DNA of 64,000 bases from Rhizobium sophoriradicis (GTDB lineage Bacteria > Pseudomonadota > Alphaproteobacteria > Rhizobiales > Rhizobiaceae). The stretch covers positions 1 to 64,000 of the forward strand of contig NZ_RQIH01000020.1 of assembly GCF_003939025.1 (NCBI RefSeq), read 5' to 3'. Shown in pieces: positions 1 to 8,365 of the stretch. Position 1 is the stretch's first letter; each line of letters begins with the position of its first letter. Made by a program: the position numbers and the translations under genes. The notes under the pieces were generated by a model. That model ran no database searches. It was not told the DNA's origin and worked only from the letters and a program-made list of their open reading frames with translations.

Positions 1-283
1 ATCCAATTGAGCGTCTCAACGGCGAAATCAAGCGACGCACCGAGGTCGTCGGCATCTTTCCGAACGACGAAGCCATCGTCCGTCTCGTCGGCGCACTGCT
101 GCTCGAACAGAATGATGAATGGGCCGTCCAGCGTGCCAGGTATCTGACACTTGAGACCATGGCCAAATGAGATGAGCCCCAAATCAGCCTGCCCGCTGTG
201 GCACGCTGATATCCCCTCCGACCCGACCTCGGAAAGCACGGCAATCAGCCGTCAGCTACCCCACTCCCATGGACACGATCGAA
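1..283 (+). mobile_element. Right end of an IS256-family element (cut by window edge)
   Basis: The window opens inside an IS256-type transposase gene, and about 110 bp of non-coding sequence follow its stop. A segment near 259-283 (CCCACTCCCATGGACA and neighbouring bases) resembles the terminal inverted repeat of IS256 elements as I recall it. The left end lies outside the window, so the repeat pair and target duplication cannot be checked. The exact right boundary is an estimate. Confidence 0.4.
3..170 (+). CDS. IS256-family transposase, C-terminal 55 residues (partial)
   Basis: Frame 3 is open from the window edge and ends in TGA at 168-170. It encodes the typical C-terminal tail of IS256-family (MULE-type DDE) transposases: a PIERLNGEIKRRT motif, then GIFPNDEAIVRLVGALL, and an ending of the form RYLTLETMAK. 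In this family the conserved catalytic glutamate lies in or just before this region; the first two catalytic aspartates are outside the window. It was too short for ordinary ORF calling and is clearly a 5'-truncated view of a gene, not a truncated gene. Whether the whole element is intact cannot be told from here. Confidence 0.85.
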   Translation, partial: PIERLNGEIKRRTEVVGIFPNDEAIVRLVGALLLEQNDEWAVQRARYLTLETMAK

Positions 284-775
284 AAAACACTGATGCCCAC
301 CTACTCCTCAGAACCTTCACCACCTAAGGGGTCTACGTGGCTCCGCTTTTCCAAAGCATTTTAGAATATCGATTTTGCATGATGGCGACCAGTCCGGTTG
401 CACTAGCATATGCGTAATCTGCAATTGGAGACCAACAACGGTGAAAACAGAACAGGCCCGCGGGGCGGTAAAATTTTCCGAGACGCCTCTAACATTCAAG
501 CTAATCTTAGCCCTGCCGCGGCGCAGACACCTCCGACGGACTGTCAGCCGATTCGACGATGGTCTGGCGAAGGGAGCCACGCTTTCGCGGATCCTCGAGG
601 CTTGGGCTGAGGTAAAGGGATCAGGAGCGGCGCATGCAACGCGCACCGCCCGCTTCATCGAGTCTAGCAGTCACGTATCCGCTTTATAGGCCGGACATGT
701 GAGCGCACCGTTCCCATGTGAAGCGACTGAAAAGAATGCGCTTCATCACACCTTTCACTCTCAGGAGAGACCGCC
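284..775. other. Intergenic region upstream of the nopP-like gene
   Basis: About 490 bp separate the IS256 end from the nopP-like start, and no supported coding sequence was found here. A sequence at 670-692 starting GTCACGTATCCG is a poor match to the rhizobial tts box and is listed under rejected items. A good ribosome-binding site (AGGAGA) lies just before the start codon at 776. Confidence 0.5.
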
Positions 776-1663
776 ATGGATAACTCAGAACGATCGCTGT
801 GCTACAACATTTCCGAGGAAGATGATCGCACCCGGGCCATGGCGGGGTGGATCGAGAATATGACCGGGGCACAAACGCTTACGGGCATGCCGTCCCGATC
901 AACGCCAGATCCCCATGCTCTTTCGCCTTCGTCGCCAACGCGACCATACTCGCTCTCTTCCGAACCTCCAATTAAGGTGCTCGACAGATCGACATTTGCC
1001 AGAAAAGTAAGGGAATTTTACGGTGATGAAATCAAGCACATTTCCGTCAATCCACAAGAGTACTCGCCCTTCGTGTCCTCTAAAGCCCTGCGTACGGCTA
1101 CCATCGCTCGACTCTACGGCGGCACCGACAATGATACGCCCAGCGCGCGATATTTCAGCTATGATCTGGGAGAACGAAGCGTTGGGCTTTTAAGAACAGA
1201 GGATGGATTTAGCATCGAAAACGAGCCGTGGCGGGAACTATTTCCCGGTCGAAAAAGAATCACGTCGATTGTAGACCTTCGCGTTACTCATCCGCTTGTC
1301 GAGAACGCAGGCGATATTCTGCTCGAACATCAACTTCAACTCGACGGCGAACAGCCGTTGATCATGTCACGTCCCGCTACGCCGGAGATGGGAACCCGTC
1401 TAGAGCAGATGGGTTTCGTTGATGTGGGTGAAAATCGCTGGGTGCTCGACCCTACGCAACATCCCGACAAGTGGACAAAGAATAGCAAGGGTGGATGGCA
1501 GCGCGCCGACAAACCTTGGAGTTATCTCTCTAAAACCGTGGAGTATCTTAGCGACGATGAAGCAGGTGTCGAGGAGCATTCGAGTGACGCCAGTGTCGAG
1601 ACAGATTCATCCGATGATGACCCGTCTTGGTACTTCGAACACCTCAATTTGAACCGCGGCTAA
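776..1663 (+). CDS. nopP: NopP-like type III secreted effector
   Basis: This 295-aa protein resembles rhizobial NopP, a nodulation outer protein delivered into legume cells by the type III secretion system and, in other strains, phosphorylated by plant kinases and a host-range determinant (family knowledge). Visible family-like blocks are KVREFYGDE, a YSPFVSSKALRTATIARLYG region, FSYDLGERSVGLLRTE and a DPTQHPDKWTKN segment near residue 225. The N-terminus is polar and rich in Ser/Thr/Pro with no Sec signal, as in type III substrates. The C-terminus is strongly acidic and Ser-rich. The start is supported by AGGAGA about 10 bp upstream of ATG 776. The reading frame is intact and ends only about 40 bp before an IS1182-type element. 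The name rests on remembered similarity, not on a search. Confidence 0.72.
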   Translation: MDNSERSLCYNISEEDDRTRAMAGWIENMTGAQTLTGMPSRSTPDPHALSPSSPTRPYSLSSEPPIKVLDRSTFARKVREFYGDEIKHISVNPQEYSPFVSSKALRTATIARLYGGTDNDTPSARYFSYDLGERSVGLLRTEDGFSIENEPWRELFPGRKRITSIVDLRVTHPLVENAGDILLEHQLQLDGEQPLIMSRPATPEMGTRLEQMGFVDVGENRWVLDPTQHPDKWTKNSKGGWQRADKPWSYLSKTVEYLSDDEAGVEEHSSDASVETDSSDDDPSWYFEHLNLNRG

Positions 1664-1701
1664 AAGCTTGCCTCATCGTGAGGACTTTTTGCGCCGCCGG
1701 C

Positions 1702-3234
1702 TGAGAGCCTGTGAATGTTTGGTGGCGGAGGCGATTGGATTGTGATTCTGTTGGGTCGTTGATTTGCTTGGAGGATGATGGTGGGCGACGACCTGTTCGA
1801 AGGATTGCCGGTGCATGGAGCGCGGCGAAGTGCTCAGGTGGGGCGCGGGGCGGCGCGCATGCGTGAGCCGGTGCGCGATCAGGTCGAGTTGCGTGCCGTC
1901 GATATCGACAGCTTGATCGGCCAGGATCACGCGGTGCGGGTCATTTGGAGCTATGTCGAGGGGCTGGATCTGAGCACGCTCGAAGATCGGATCAAAGCGC
2001 GTGAGCACCGGCCAGGCCATCCACCGATTTCGCCACGGCTTTTGCTGGCGCTGTGGCTCTATGCCAGCAGCGACGGCGTCGGCAGCGCGCGGGCGCTGGA
2101 ACGGCAGTGCGGGAGCCACGACGTCTATCGCTGGCTGTGCGGCGGTGTCTCGATGAACTACCACACGCTTTCGGACTTTCGGGTTGGTTGCGCCGATCTG
2201 CTCGACCGGCTGCTTGCCGAGCATCTGGCGGCGCTTGCCGATGCCGGCCTCGTCACTCTCGATTGTCTGGCGCAGGATGGCGTGCGGGTCCGGGCAAGCG
2301 CGGGGGCCGCCTCGTTCGGCCGCAAGGCGACGCTTGATCGGCATCTTTCCATTGCCGAGGCGGTTGTGGATCAGCTCAAGCACGAGGTCGATGCGCGTTC
2401 GGATGCCAGCACTCGGCGCATCGAGGCGGCCAGGGAGCGGGCGGCGCGCGAGCGCGGCGAGCGGCTCAGAGCAGCCCAGGTCGCTCTTGACGAGATCGAG
2501 CGCCATCGCCAGGCGCGCGAAGAAAAGCGCGGCAATCGCAAAAAGCCGAAGGAGCCGCGCGCCTCCAGCACGGATGCACAGGCGCGGGTGATGAAGATGG
2601 CCGACGGCGGCTTCCGCCCGGGTTATAATGTGCAGGTTGCGAGCACGGCCGGTGAGCAGTTCGTGGTCGGGCTCGAGGTGACCAATGCCGGCTCCGATCA
2701 CGGCCTCATGCGGCCGATGCTGGAGCGGTTGCGCGCGCTAAGCGGCCATCTGCCGCGGCGCTATCTCGCCGATGGCGGCTTTGGCAGCGCTGAAGATATC
2801 GAGTGGGCGCACGGCGAAGGGGTTGAGGTCTTTTGTCCGCCCACTCAGTCCAAGCACGGAACCGATCCCTTCTTGCCGCGGCGCGGCGACGGTCCGGGTG
2901 TGTCGGCCTGGCGAGCCCGCATGGCAAGCGAGACCGGCAAGGCTCAGTACAAACCCCGCTCGATCTGCGAATGCATCCATGCCCGCTGGCGCAACTGGAA
3001 TCTGCGACAATTGACGGTGCGCGGCATCGAAAAGGTCCAGGCCGTCGTGCTCTGCTACGCACTCACCAACAATATCTTGCAAGGCCATCGGCTCGCCAAC
3101 GGCTAAGCCAAGGCCATCACCCAGCGCCCATACGCGACCATCCGAACGCAGCGCGCAATCGTCTGACGCTCGACTGCATCGGCCAGCCAAGACCGGCCAA
3201 AACCGCACCATCTCAAAAGCTTCACAAGCTCTGA
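1702..3234. mobile_element. IS1182-type insertion sequence, apparently complete
   Basis: A single transposase gene is flanked by imperfect inverted repeats. GAGCCTGTGAA at 1705-1715 is matched by the complement of TTCACAAGCTC at 3221-3231 (10 of 11 positions), with the similarity extending a few bases outward. The element sits about 40 bp downstream of the nopP-like stop codon and marks the border to the degenerate region to its right. No convincing target-site duplication could be read by eye, so the exact ends may be off by a few bases. Confidence 0.65.
1775..3106 (+). CDS. IS1182-family (IS5-related) DDE transposase
   Basis: A 443-aa transposase that catalyses cut-and-paste movement of the surrounding element. 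The N-terminal region (residues 30-130) has the family's GQDHAVRVIWSYVEGLDLS and HPPISPRLLLALWLYA features. A DGVRVRAS motif carries a likely first catalytic aspartate near residue 170. A long Arg/Lys/Glu-rich insertion (residues 205-270) is followed by GYNVQVAST, YLADGGFGS (second catalytic aspartate) and a C-terminal domain ending VVLCYALTNNILQG. Length and motif order are normal for IS1182, and the frame is uninterrupted, so the enzyme may be active. A second ATG follows directly, and GGAGGATG before it serves as the ribosome-binding site. Confidence 0.85.
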   Translation: MMVGDDLFEGLPVHGARRSAQVGRGAARMREPVRDQVELRAVDIDSLIGQDHAVRVIWSYVEGLDLSTLEDRIKAREHRPGHPPISPRLLLALWLYASSDGVGSARALERQCGSHDVYRWLCGGVSMNYHTLSDFRVGCADLLDRLLAEHLAALADAGLVTLDCLAQDGVRVRASAGAASFGRKATLDRHLSIAEAVVDQLKHEVDARSDASTRRIEAARERAARERGERLRAAQVALDEIERHRQAREEKRGNRKKPKEPRASSTDAQARVMKMADGGFRPGYNVQVASTAGEQFVVGLEVTNAGSDHGLMRPMLERLRALSGHLPRRYLADGGFGSAEDIEWAHGEGVEVFCPPTQSKHGTDPFLPRRGDGPGVSAWRARMASETGKAQYKPRSICECIHARWRNWNLRQLTVRGIEKVQAVVLCYALTNNILQGHRLANG

Positions 3235-3251
3235 GTTGATACGCCCTTGTA

Positions 3252-3563
3252 TTACGGGAGGACGCAGGCGAAGATTAGAGACTGCAATAATTGCTGCGAC
3301 TCTCTGCGACGGCCCGCCTCATGCTGCACTCCGATCCTGCCGCGATGCAGATTGGCGGGGCTGGCTTCTGGGTGGTCCGCAACGATATCGCCGTTTGGGG
3401 TATCTTCTGATAATGGCCGTCGGGTTCGAAAACCTTCTGGTTGAGCCCGTAAAAGATCACCCAGGTACTCCCCAGGCGCCTCATGAATAACGACACCGAA
3501 GCGCTTGAACTCGAATCGCTCGTATCCGGACCCGTCGCCAAGCCCAAGGCGACCGTCCGACAC
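3252..3563 (-). pseudogene. Unrecognised degenerate coding remnant
   Basis: A minus-strand frame of about 100 codons starts MSDGRLGLGDGSGYERFEF and continues with IHEAPGEYLGDLL. The composition looks like real coding sequence. It lies directly behind a degenerate SDR gene on the same strand, so it may belong to the same decayed catabolic or biosynthetic operon. I cannot assign a family. It runs out close to the IS1182 right end, so its 3' part was possibly removed by that insertion. Confidence 0.25.
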
Positions 3564-4020
3564 GATGTCGATGAATGATCAACGTGCGAGCTGACCGGAA
3601 ACCGCACGGTCCGGTCGACATCATCGGGACGCGCCCATGGGCCCCATCGGCACGCGTCGGCGAATAGCGGCGAGATCCGTCTCGTCGGCGCGTTCCAGTT
3701 CTCGACCATCGGCGTGCGCACATAGCCGAGCTCTTATGGCCGTCAGGCCCACTCGACGCGACGCCAACTCGCATGCCAAACTTTTCGTGATCAAGATCAG
3801 GCCCCTTCCAGGCAGCGTAGCCGTTGCGTCTGGGATCGCCCAGCAACCCGCCCAGCGAGGCCACATTGAAGATCACAGGGCCGCGCGGCAACGCCGCACC
3901 GCACCGTTCCGCTTCCAGGAAGATCCACGGCAACGACAATGTCGCCGTTTGTCGCAAAGGCATCGACCAGAGCGCGGCCAATCCCGCCTGCAGCGCGTGT
4001 AATGACGGCGGGTGTCTGCT
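3540..4020 (-). pseudogene. Short-chain dehydrogenase/reductase (SDR) pseudogene
   Basis: Pieces of a classical NAD(P)-dependent SDR can be read on the minus strand in two different frames. One frame has GPVIFNVASLGGLLGDP followed by a YAAWKG stretch, the region of the catalytic Ser and Tyr (the YxxxK Lys is not where expected). The next frame continues with TKSLACELA, a degraded NAIRPG region and IRRRVPMGPMGA, the usual SDR C-terminal pattern. The frame change near 3790-3870 and the missing N-terminal Rossmann glycine motif mean the gene is dead. It sits next to a damaged SnoaL-like gene on the same strand, a pairing common in steroid, terpene or polyketide-type pathways. The substrate cannot be told. 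Confidence 0.6.
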
Positions 4021-4090
4021 TGCTTCATGGATTAGCTTCTCCTGCTCCGGCGTATGCGATCTAACGCTAAAGGAGCCAGATGACAGCAAG

Positions 4091-4750
4091 TTAGCACCAC
4101 GTCCCGGAAAAGAAGAGTTCGGCACCAGCTGAACGCGCCGCTATTCCGCCTCGGCTTTCATGCTCTTTGCCGCTTCCGAGCGTATAGACCGGGTCGTTAG
4201 AATGCGATGTTCCGATCGGCTGCCTGAAACCGAACCGCTCAATCTCTGGCGACGCCGCCTGCTGTGTCTGCTCCTCGAGCCAATCATAGACCACTGTGCG
4301 GTCGGCAATTCTCCACTCCCCTTCCCTTTTCTGAAAATGGTCGCAATATCGACCACATAGGAGAAACCTGGCAAGTATGATCCGGCCGCAGTCCGGCCCT
4401 CGTTGGAGCGCAGTGAAGTAGCTCTCGACAGCTGCTTCAGTCGGGCTGATAAACTCAATCAGAACGTTGGTGATCTGGTGGATGTTACGCGGTTCGGTCT
4501 TGAAGACACCAAGCGTGAACTCAATGAATCCCTCGGCGGAGCCCGGATACGCTCCGTGAACGTCCTGCGCATCAGGCCAGAAGGAGCTGCGCAGCCCCGC
4601 CTCGTCCGCCCGTCTATCCCGCGGCAATACCGATAGGACAGTCGCGGATCGTTCGCGATCATGCAATTCGACCCATTTTCGTGGTCCATGGCCCGTCGCA
4701 AGTCTGGTCTTGAGTTGAAAATGGCGTTCTATGCATCTGCGAACGGACAT
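4091..4750 (-). pseudogene. SnoaL-like (NTF2-fold) protein, frameshifted
   Basis: The C-terminal two thirds reads as a SnoaL_4/NTF2-like small-molecule-binding domain. EGFIEFTLGVFKTEPRNIHQ, a TNVLIEF strand and a family-typical CGRYCDHFQKREGEWRIADR region followed by TVVYDWLEE are all in one frame. Upstream, the expected continuation LSYRYCRGID is in a neighbouring frame around 4590-4660, so at least one indel separates the N-terminal part. Related proteins are dehydratases, isomerases or cyclases with no cofactor. The gene is followed on the same strand by a degenerate SDR. The tail after the domain is unusually long, which suggests loss of the original stop codon. Confidence 0.5.
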
Positions 4751-4846
4751 TCGCGCCGTCGGCGCTTGACTTGGTCTCGCAATGCCACTTCCCAGGGAAC
4801 GTCTGTGAACTCAAACAGCGTGCGTAGGACAGCAACTCCCGCGCAA

Positions 4847-5263
4847 TCAAGGACCATTGGTGCGTTGGATTTTGTCTGCAAGAACAGCCAGGGCCTCTCT
4901 GCGCTTGTGTGGAAGGTAGGTAACGGTCCATTCGGCGACAATGCGATCGACGAGTTCGCCAGAAAGAGACCAATGTCGACTGGATCCCCGTTTGCGGCCG
5001 CCGGGGCTGCCGGTGCCTGTCTCGGCGAAGTCTCCTCCAAAGCCTGTGATCCGAACGATCCTGCCTGGCTCCCAATCGGGCTCGTCTGACCGAGCGGGAG
5101 CGGCTGATCGACGCGAGGGAGAAATCTGGGGCCAGGCGGCTCGCCTCTCGGCGTCACCCCACGTTCGGCTGGTTATGCCATCCGCGGGCATCAAATCGGG
5201 GTGAAAGAAAGTTCTAAGCCTGGTGTGGTCGAGCGGCCCGACCTGCCTCCTCAACTCAAGCAC
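4847..5263 (-). pseudogene. Unrecognised degenerate gene upstream of the SnoaL-like remnant
   Basis: A minus-strand frame with protein-like character (MLELRRQVGPLDHTRLRT and later LVDRIVAEWTVTYLPHKR) stops near 4847. A plausible continuation (VLDCAGVAVLRTLFEFTD) lies in another frame at 4729-4860. This looks like one former gene split by a frameshift. No domain was recognised. It is the first of three decayed genes that run in the same direction down to 3250. Confidence 0.25.
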
Positions 5264-5299
5264 TCGAGGCGAGCCACCATTTTACCGGTGTAGGTCTAT

Positions 5300-5315
5300 T
5301 GTCGAATGCCTGACA
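5300..5315 (+). promoter_or_regulatory. NifA upstream activator sequence
   Basis: TGT-N10-ACA, the consensus binding site of the nitrogen-fixation activator NifA, is present exactly (TGTCGAATGCCTGACA). It lies about 75 bp upstream of the -24 element of the sigma-54 promoter at 5389, the usual distance for DNA-looping activation. Confidence 0.75.
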
Positions 5316-5388
5316 GCCCTATGTCGGGTCGCAAATGGAGGAACCGGACAAAAAACGCTAACCAATTGAAAACCTAAGCAATTTTCAT

Positions 5389-5404
5389 TGGCATGGCCCT
5401 TGCT
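5389..5404 (+). promoter_or_regulatory. Sigma-54 (-24/-12) promoter of the nifB fragment
   Basis: TGGCATGGCCCTTGCT has the invariant GG and GC dinucleotides separated by 10 bp and fits TGGCAY-N5-TTGC. Together with the NifA site at 5300 it forms a complete NifA/RpoN-dependent nitrogen-fixation promoter. The nifB start codon follows about 38 bp downstream. Confidence 0.8.
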
Positions 5405-5441
5405 TCTTGAACCGCCAAGTTAAGCAGCAACGGAGCCTTTA

Positions 5442-5999
5442 ATGCCCCCACCAATGATTTCGCTCAAGAACCTGACCAGCACGACAACTATGAACCAACT
5501 GCTGGCCACAGCGAAGTCCACTGCTTGCGCCGCGTCATTGTGCGGTTCGTCCGCAAAGCCGCACCACGTCGAGCCGGCTGTCTGGGAGAAAATCACGGAC
5601 CTTTCCTGCTATTTAGAACAAGCGCACTACTATTTCGCGCGCATGCACGTCGTAGCCGCACCAGCTTGCAATATCCAGTGCAACTACTGCAATCGTAAAT
5701 ACTGCGCCAACGAAAGCCGGCCGACGCCTGACCAGGCGCTGCGAAAGGTCGTTGCGGTCGCCAATGAAGTCCCTCAGCTTTCCGTGCTCTTTATCGCCGG
5801 ACCAAGCGATGCCTGTTATGACCGGAAGAAGACAAAGGCGACATTTGCACGCGGAGCCACAGAGGTCCCCGATATCAAGCTGTGTCTTTCAACCAACGGT
5901 CCGGCAGTGCCAGACCGTGTCGGCGAGCCTGCTGACATAAATGTTGATCACTTGACGATCACCATCAAAATGGTCGATCCGAGAGCCGGCGCGAAGATA
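5442..5999 (+). pseudogene. nifB: NifB, N-terminal ~186 codons only
   Basis: NifB is the radical-SAM enzyme that makes the NifB-co precursor of the nitrogenase iron-molybdenum cofactor. The first 186 residues are clearly NifB-like: an ARMHV segment, the cluster-binding CNIQCNYC motif (Cys 76, 80, 83), TPDQALRKVVAVANEVPQLS, and DACYD-KKTKATF. There is a small internal deletion in the usual CNRKYDCSNESRPG-type region (here CNRKYCANESRP). Similarity stops abruptly at about 6000, right after the conserved MVDP-GAKI motif. The frame then stays open by chance to 6764, antisense to the lysR gene. Normal NifB proteins are about 490 residues, so this fragment lacks over half the enzyme and is not functional. 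Confidence 0.85.
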
Positions 6000-6209
6000 T
6001 CCGCGCCACTGCAGGGCCGAGCCGCAGCTCAGCAGAAGCCCGGATACAAGCAGACCCCGCGAGCACATAGGCATCCAAGTCTCGATATTCGTCCAACATG
6101 CCTGGCACTCTCGGGCGCAGCAGCGCTGAGCCCTTGGTCATCTCCCCGCGCAAAATCCCCGTTTGCTCTCTTTGATGCTTCGGGAGCATCCCGATCACCG
6201 CTTCTTGTG

Positions 6210-7220
6210 TCAGTCTGCTCCCGTCTCCAACGCTGCGGCGACCTCCTTGCGCAGCCATTTATGCTGCGGGTCGTGATGGCACCGCTCGTGCCAGATGAGC
6301 ATGACCTTGTACGGTGCCGGCTCGAGGGGTGGATCAACAACCCTAAGCGGCAGCATCGCGGAAACTTGGGTCGCAACGCGGCGCGGGACGAGCAATACCA
6401 AATCCGTCCCCGAAGCCACCACCGCTGCCGTGAGAACGCTGGAAAAAAGTATGGGACTACGATCCTCTCGCAAGTTGGGCAAGTGGTCGTAGATCGGGCC
6501 GAAATGGTCGGGGGAGTCCGTACTGATGGCAGCGTGACGCAAGGTCGCGAAGTTGTCGATCGTCCATTCCTGCGCCAGCGCGGGATGGTCGTGGCGCAAC
6601 AAACACGCGAAGCGGTCTGTATAGAGACTGCGCCGAAAATAGCCAGGCAGTTGCACGTCAATATGCCCAACGGCCAAATCAATATCACCTTGCTCAAGCC
6701 CCCGCACGGCACGATCAAACGGCAAACAGGCGAGTGTGTCGAGATGAGGGGCACGCTCGCGTAACCACGGCAGGAGGCGCGGTAGTACAGCCAAAGCTTG
6801 ATGATCGGGGATCGCCAGCGTTGCCCCCCTCCCCCATTCTTTTGAGATTACGCTGCGGCTTGTCACCATCTCTCGGATCGTACGCAGTGCCGACGGCAGC
6901 CTTTGAGCCAAATGTTCGCCTTGCGGCGTTGGGATCAAACCCGTTGAAGACCGCACCAGGAGATCATCATTGAACAAGCCGCGCAGCCTTCCCAGTGCCC
7001 GGCTCATCGCCGGTTGACTCCGCCCGATGTGCTGGCCCGCGTGCGTCACGTTCCGGTATTCGAGCAGAGCCTCGAGCGCCACCAGGAGGTTGAGGTCTAT
7101 TGATGCTAGGTTTATCTGGTGTCCAGTGAGGCGCTCTCCTCTCCAATCTTGCAACATCTTTCGCCTATAAGCGAGTTGATCCGTCACCTCTTTTTCTACA
7201 TTGCGTTTCATGAAGTTCAT
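6210..7220 (-). CDS. LysR-family transcriptional regulator, NodD/NahR-like
   Basis: An intact LysR-type regulator of up to 336 aa. The winged helix-turn-helix follows LASIDLNLLVALEALLEYRN, with SQPAMSRALGRLR as the recognition helix region and TPQGEHLAQRLP after it, the pattern seen in the NodD/NahR branch. The rest is a periplasmic-binding-protein-like effector domain that would bind a small inducer. The first annotated methionine gives an N-terminal extension; ATG codons further in (for example before LQDWRG) are alternatives. It lies in a field of broken nod and nif genes but is itself uninterrupted. A NodD-like role in sensing plant or aromatic signals is inference. The 3' half is overlapped antisense by the open frame running out of the nifB fragment. 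Confidence 0.8.
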   Translation of the reverse strand: MNFMKRNVEKEVTDQLAYRRKMLQDWRGERLTGHQINLASIDLNLLVALEALLEYRNVTHAGQHIGRSQPAMSRALGRLRGLFNDDLLVRSSTGLIPTPQGEHLAQRLPSALRTIREMVTSRSVISKEWGRGATLAIPDHQALAVLPRLLPWLRERAPHLDTLACLPFDRAVRGLEQGDIDLAVGHIDVQLPGYFRRSLYTDRFACLLRHDHPALAQEWTIDNFATLRHAAISTDSPDHFGPIYDHLPNLREDRSPILFSSVLTAAVVASGTDLVLLVPRRVATQVSAMLPLRVVDPPLEPAPYKVMLIWHERCHHDPQHKWLRKEVAAALETGAD

Positions 7221-7395
7221 TCCTCAACAATCAATTCCGGGTCCAACGTTTTTCGAGTTCATCTCGGCGGTGGAGCGCGGGTGACAACCTCCATGGCATT
7301 GTGCCATCACGCGTCCAATGGGCGGCCAGATCTGTGTGACGATGGCGATCACATGGAACATCGGGGTGTCCCACAGGAATATAGAGCCCGTGTCG

Positions 7396-7740
7396 ACCTC
7401 CCCGAGCCCGTTGCAACAGCCTCGCATCCGATACTGGGGTGCTTGGGTGAGAGAGGCGCACGCGCTCGAGCACAGCGTTGCAATAGGCCTCGGTTGCATA
7501 ATACGCGATGCGGTCGATGTCGCTGAGCTGAACACCTGCAGATGCGAGGCAATATTGAATCGAACGAATTGGTAGCGTGTTGGAGTGCTTGATCCGGTTA
7601 AGGCGCTCCTCCTCGACTGCCGCTATCATTCGGCCGTCGCGAACGCGAACCGCAGCCCCATTGTGCATAAAGCTGTTCGGTAGATCGAACGAATTTTCGT
7701 AGACTCTGCTTAGACGCCCACTCAGCCCTAGACACAGCAT
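7396..7740 (-). pseudogene. nolO: NolO/NodU-type carbamoyltransferase, N-terminal fragment
   Basis: The first ~115 codons match the NolO (NodU/HypF-type) Nod-factor carbamoyltransferase family: MLCLGLSG start, VYENSFDLPNSFMH, an IAAVEEERLNRIKHSN motif and a DIDRIAYYATEAYCNA segment. The full enzymes are about 570-680 residues and need the HxHxxH metal site further on, which is absent here. The sequence loses similarity after ARLLQRAR near 7396, so the gene is a 5' remnant. The start at 7740 is chosen because MLCLGLSG is the known family N-terminus. In NGR234-like strains nolO follows nodABCIJ, which agrees with the nod box and nodA/nodC remnant 400-650 bp upstream on the same strand. Confidence 0.65.
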
Positions 7741-8126
7741 GTTGCTCTCCAGTCCGTTTCGAAAGGTAGGTCGCTCTGGCCCGACCGCCGGCTTTCGTAA
7801 GTTCAAAGCTTGTGTTTGACGTGTCAGATAGAGCTCACAGGCGAAGCCGATACTAATAGCGACCGGCTCGGCGACATTGCCGACAATCGATGCTGCGCAA
7901 CCTTCTTGATGCTATAGTTGCGACGCCGCACGGAAACCCTGACCGAAGCATTTGCAGCAGAACTGCACGTAACCTATCCACATTACTCAGTCCTTCATAT
8001 TTCGGCCCGACAGCCGCAAGAAAATCACGAGGTTTGGTGTTCCTGCAAAAGACGCAGATCATGTCCTTGCGGCTGCGAGCGCGCCTGCTCTGGCTTCTAG
8101 TCATTGTGAGGGATGCACTCACAGAT
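7741..8126 (-). other. Decayed spacer between nod remnants
   Basis: This stretch separates the nodA/nodC scrap from the nolO fragment. In NGR234-type operons nodI and nodJ would lie here, but I could not recognise either in any minus-strand frame. One frame is continuous into the nolO start without a clear ribosome-binding site. Confidence 0.3.
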
Positions 8127-8315
8127 TTAGTCGACCAGGCAACAGTGCTTCTTGTGAGAGCCCATTAGCACTGAAACGGCAGAAGCAACGGCCAAGATTT
8201 GGCCGATCACGTCCAACGTGATAACAATCGAGGCCAGGCAACTGACAGAGTGCTCCAACTCGTTTTCCAGCACAGTCTCTACCGAACCTGAGGACCCATT
8301 TTTAGAACTCCACAC
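8127..8315 (-). pseudogene. Collapsed nodA-nodC remnant
   Basis: A 62-codon GTG-started frame is a scar of the nodABC operon. From an ATG at 8297-8299 the DNA follows the start of nodA (N-acyltransferase): codons for PQV, then an in-frame TAG, then RLCW, and after one lost base ENELEHS, matching the NodA N-terminus (typically VQWRLCWENELEL). Soon afterwards the frame continues with TLDVIGQ and a hydrophobic ALSVLTG-like stretch (here AVSVLMG, about 8160-8225). That is the typical C-terminal membrane region of NodC (chitin-oligosaccharide synthase). nodB and most of nodA and nodC have therefore been deleted. It starts about 65 bp downstream of a nod box on the same strand. Confidence 0.6.
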
Positions 8316-8365
8316 AATCGTTCTGCACAGCGCTCTTCAGCGTTTTTTCTAAGGGCAATTGTTTT

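Noticed and set aside
670..692. GTCACGTATCCG-type sequence upstream of the nopP-like gene as a tts box
   Set aside because: Only about half of the conserved positions fit and the central CGAAAG block is missing. Distance to the gene is plausible, but the match is near chance level.
1673..2701. A 342-aa minus-strand gene opposite the IS1182 transposase
   Set aside because: It is a shadow frame of the transposase with no ribosome-binding site or protein-like motifs.
5442..6764. A full 440-aa NifB-like protein
   Set aside because: Similarity ends at about codon 186. The rest is the complement of a lysR gene and has no NifB features.
7853..8122. NodI, NodJ or NodS remnant between the nodA/nodC scar and nolO
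   Set aside because: None of the three minus-strand frames shows Walker, transporter or methyltransferase motifs of these proteins.
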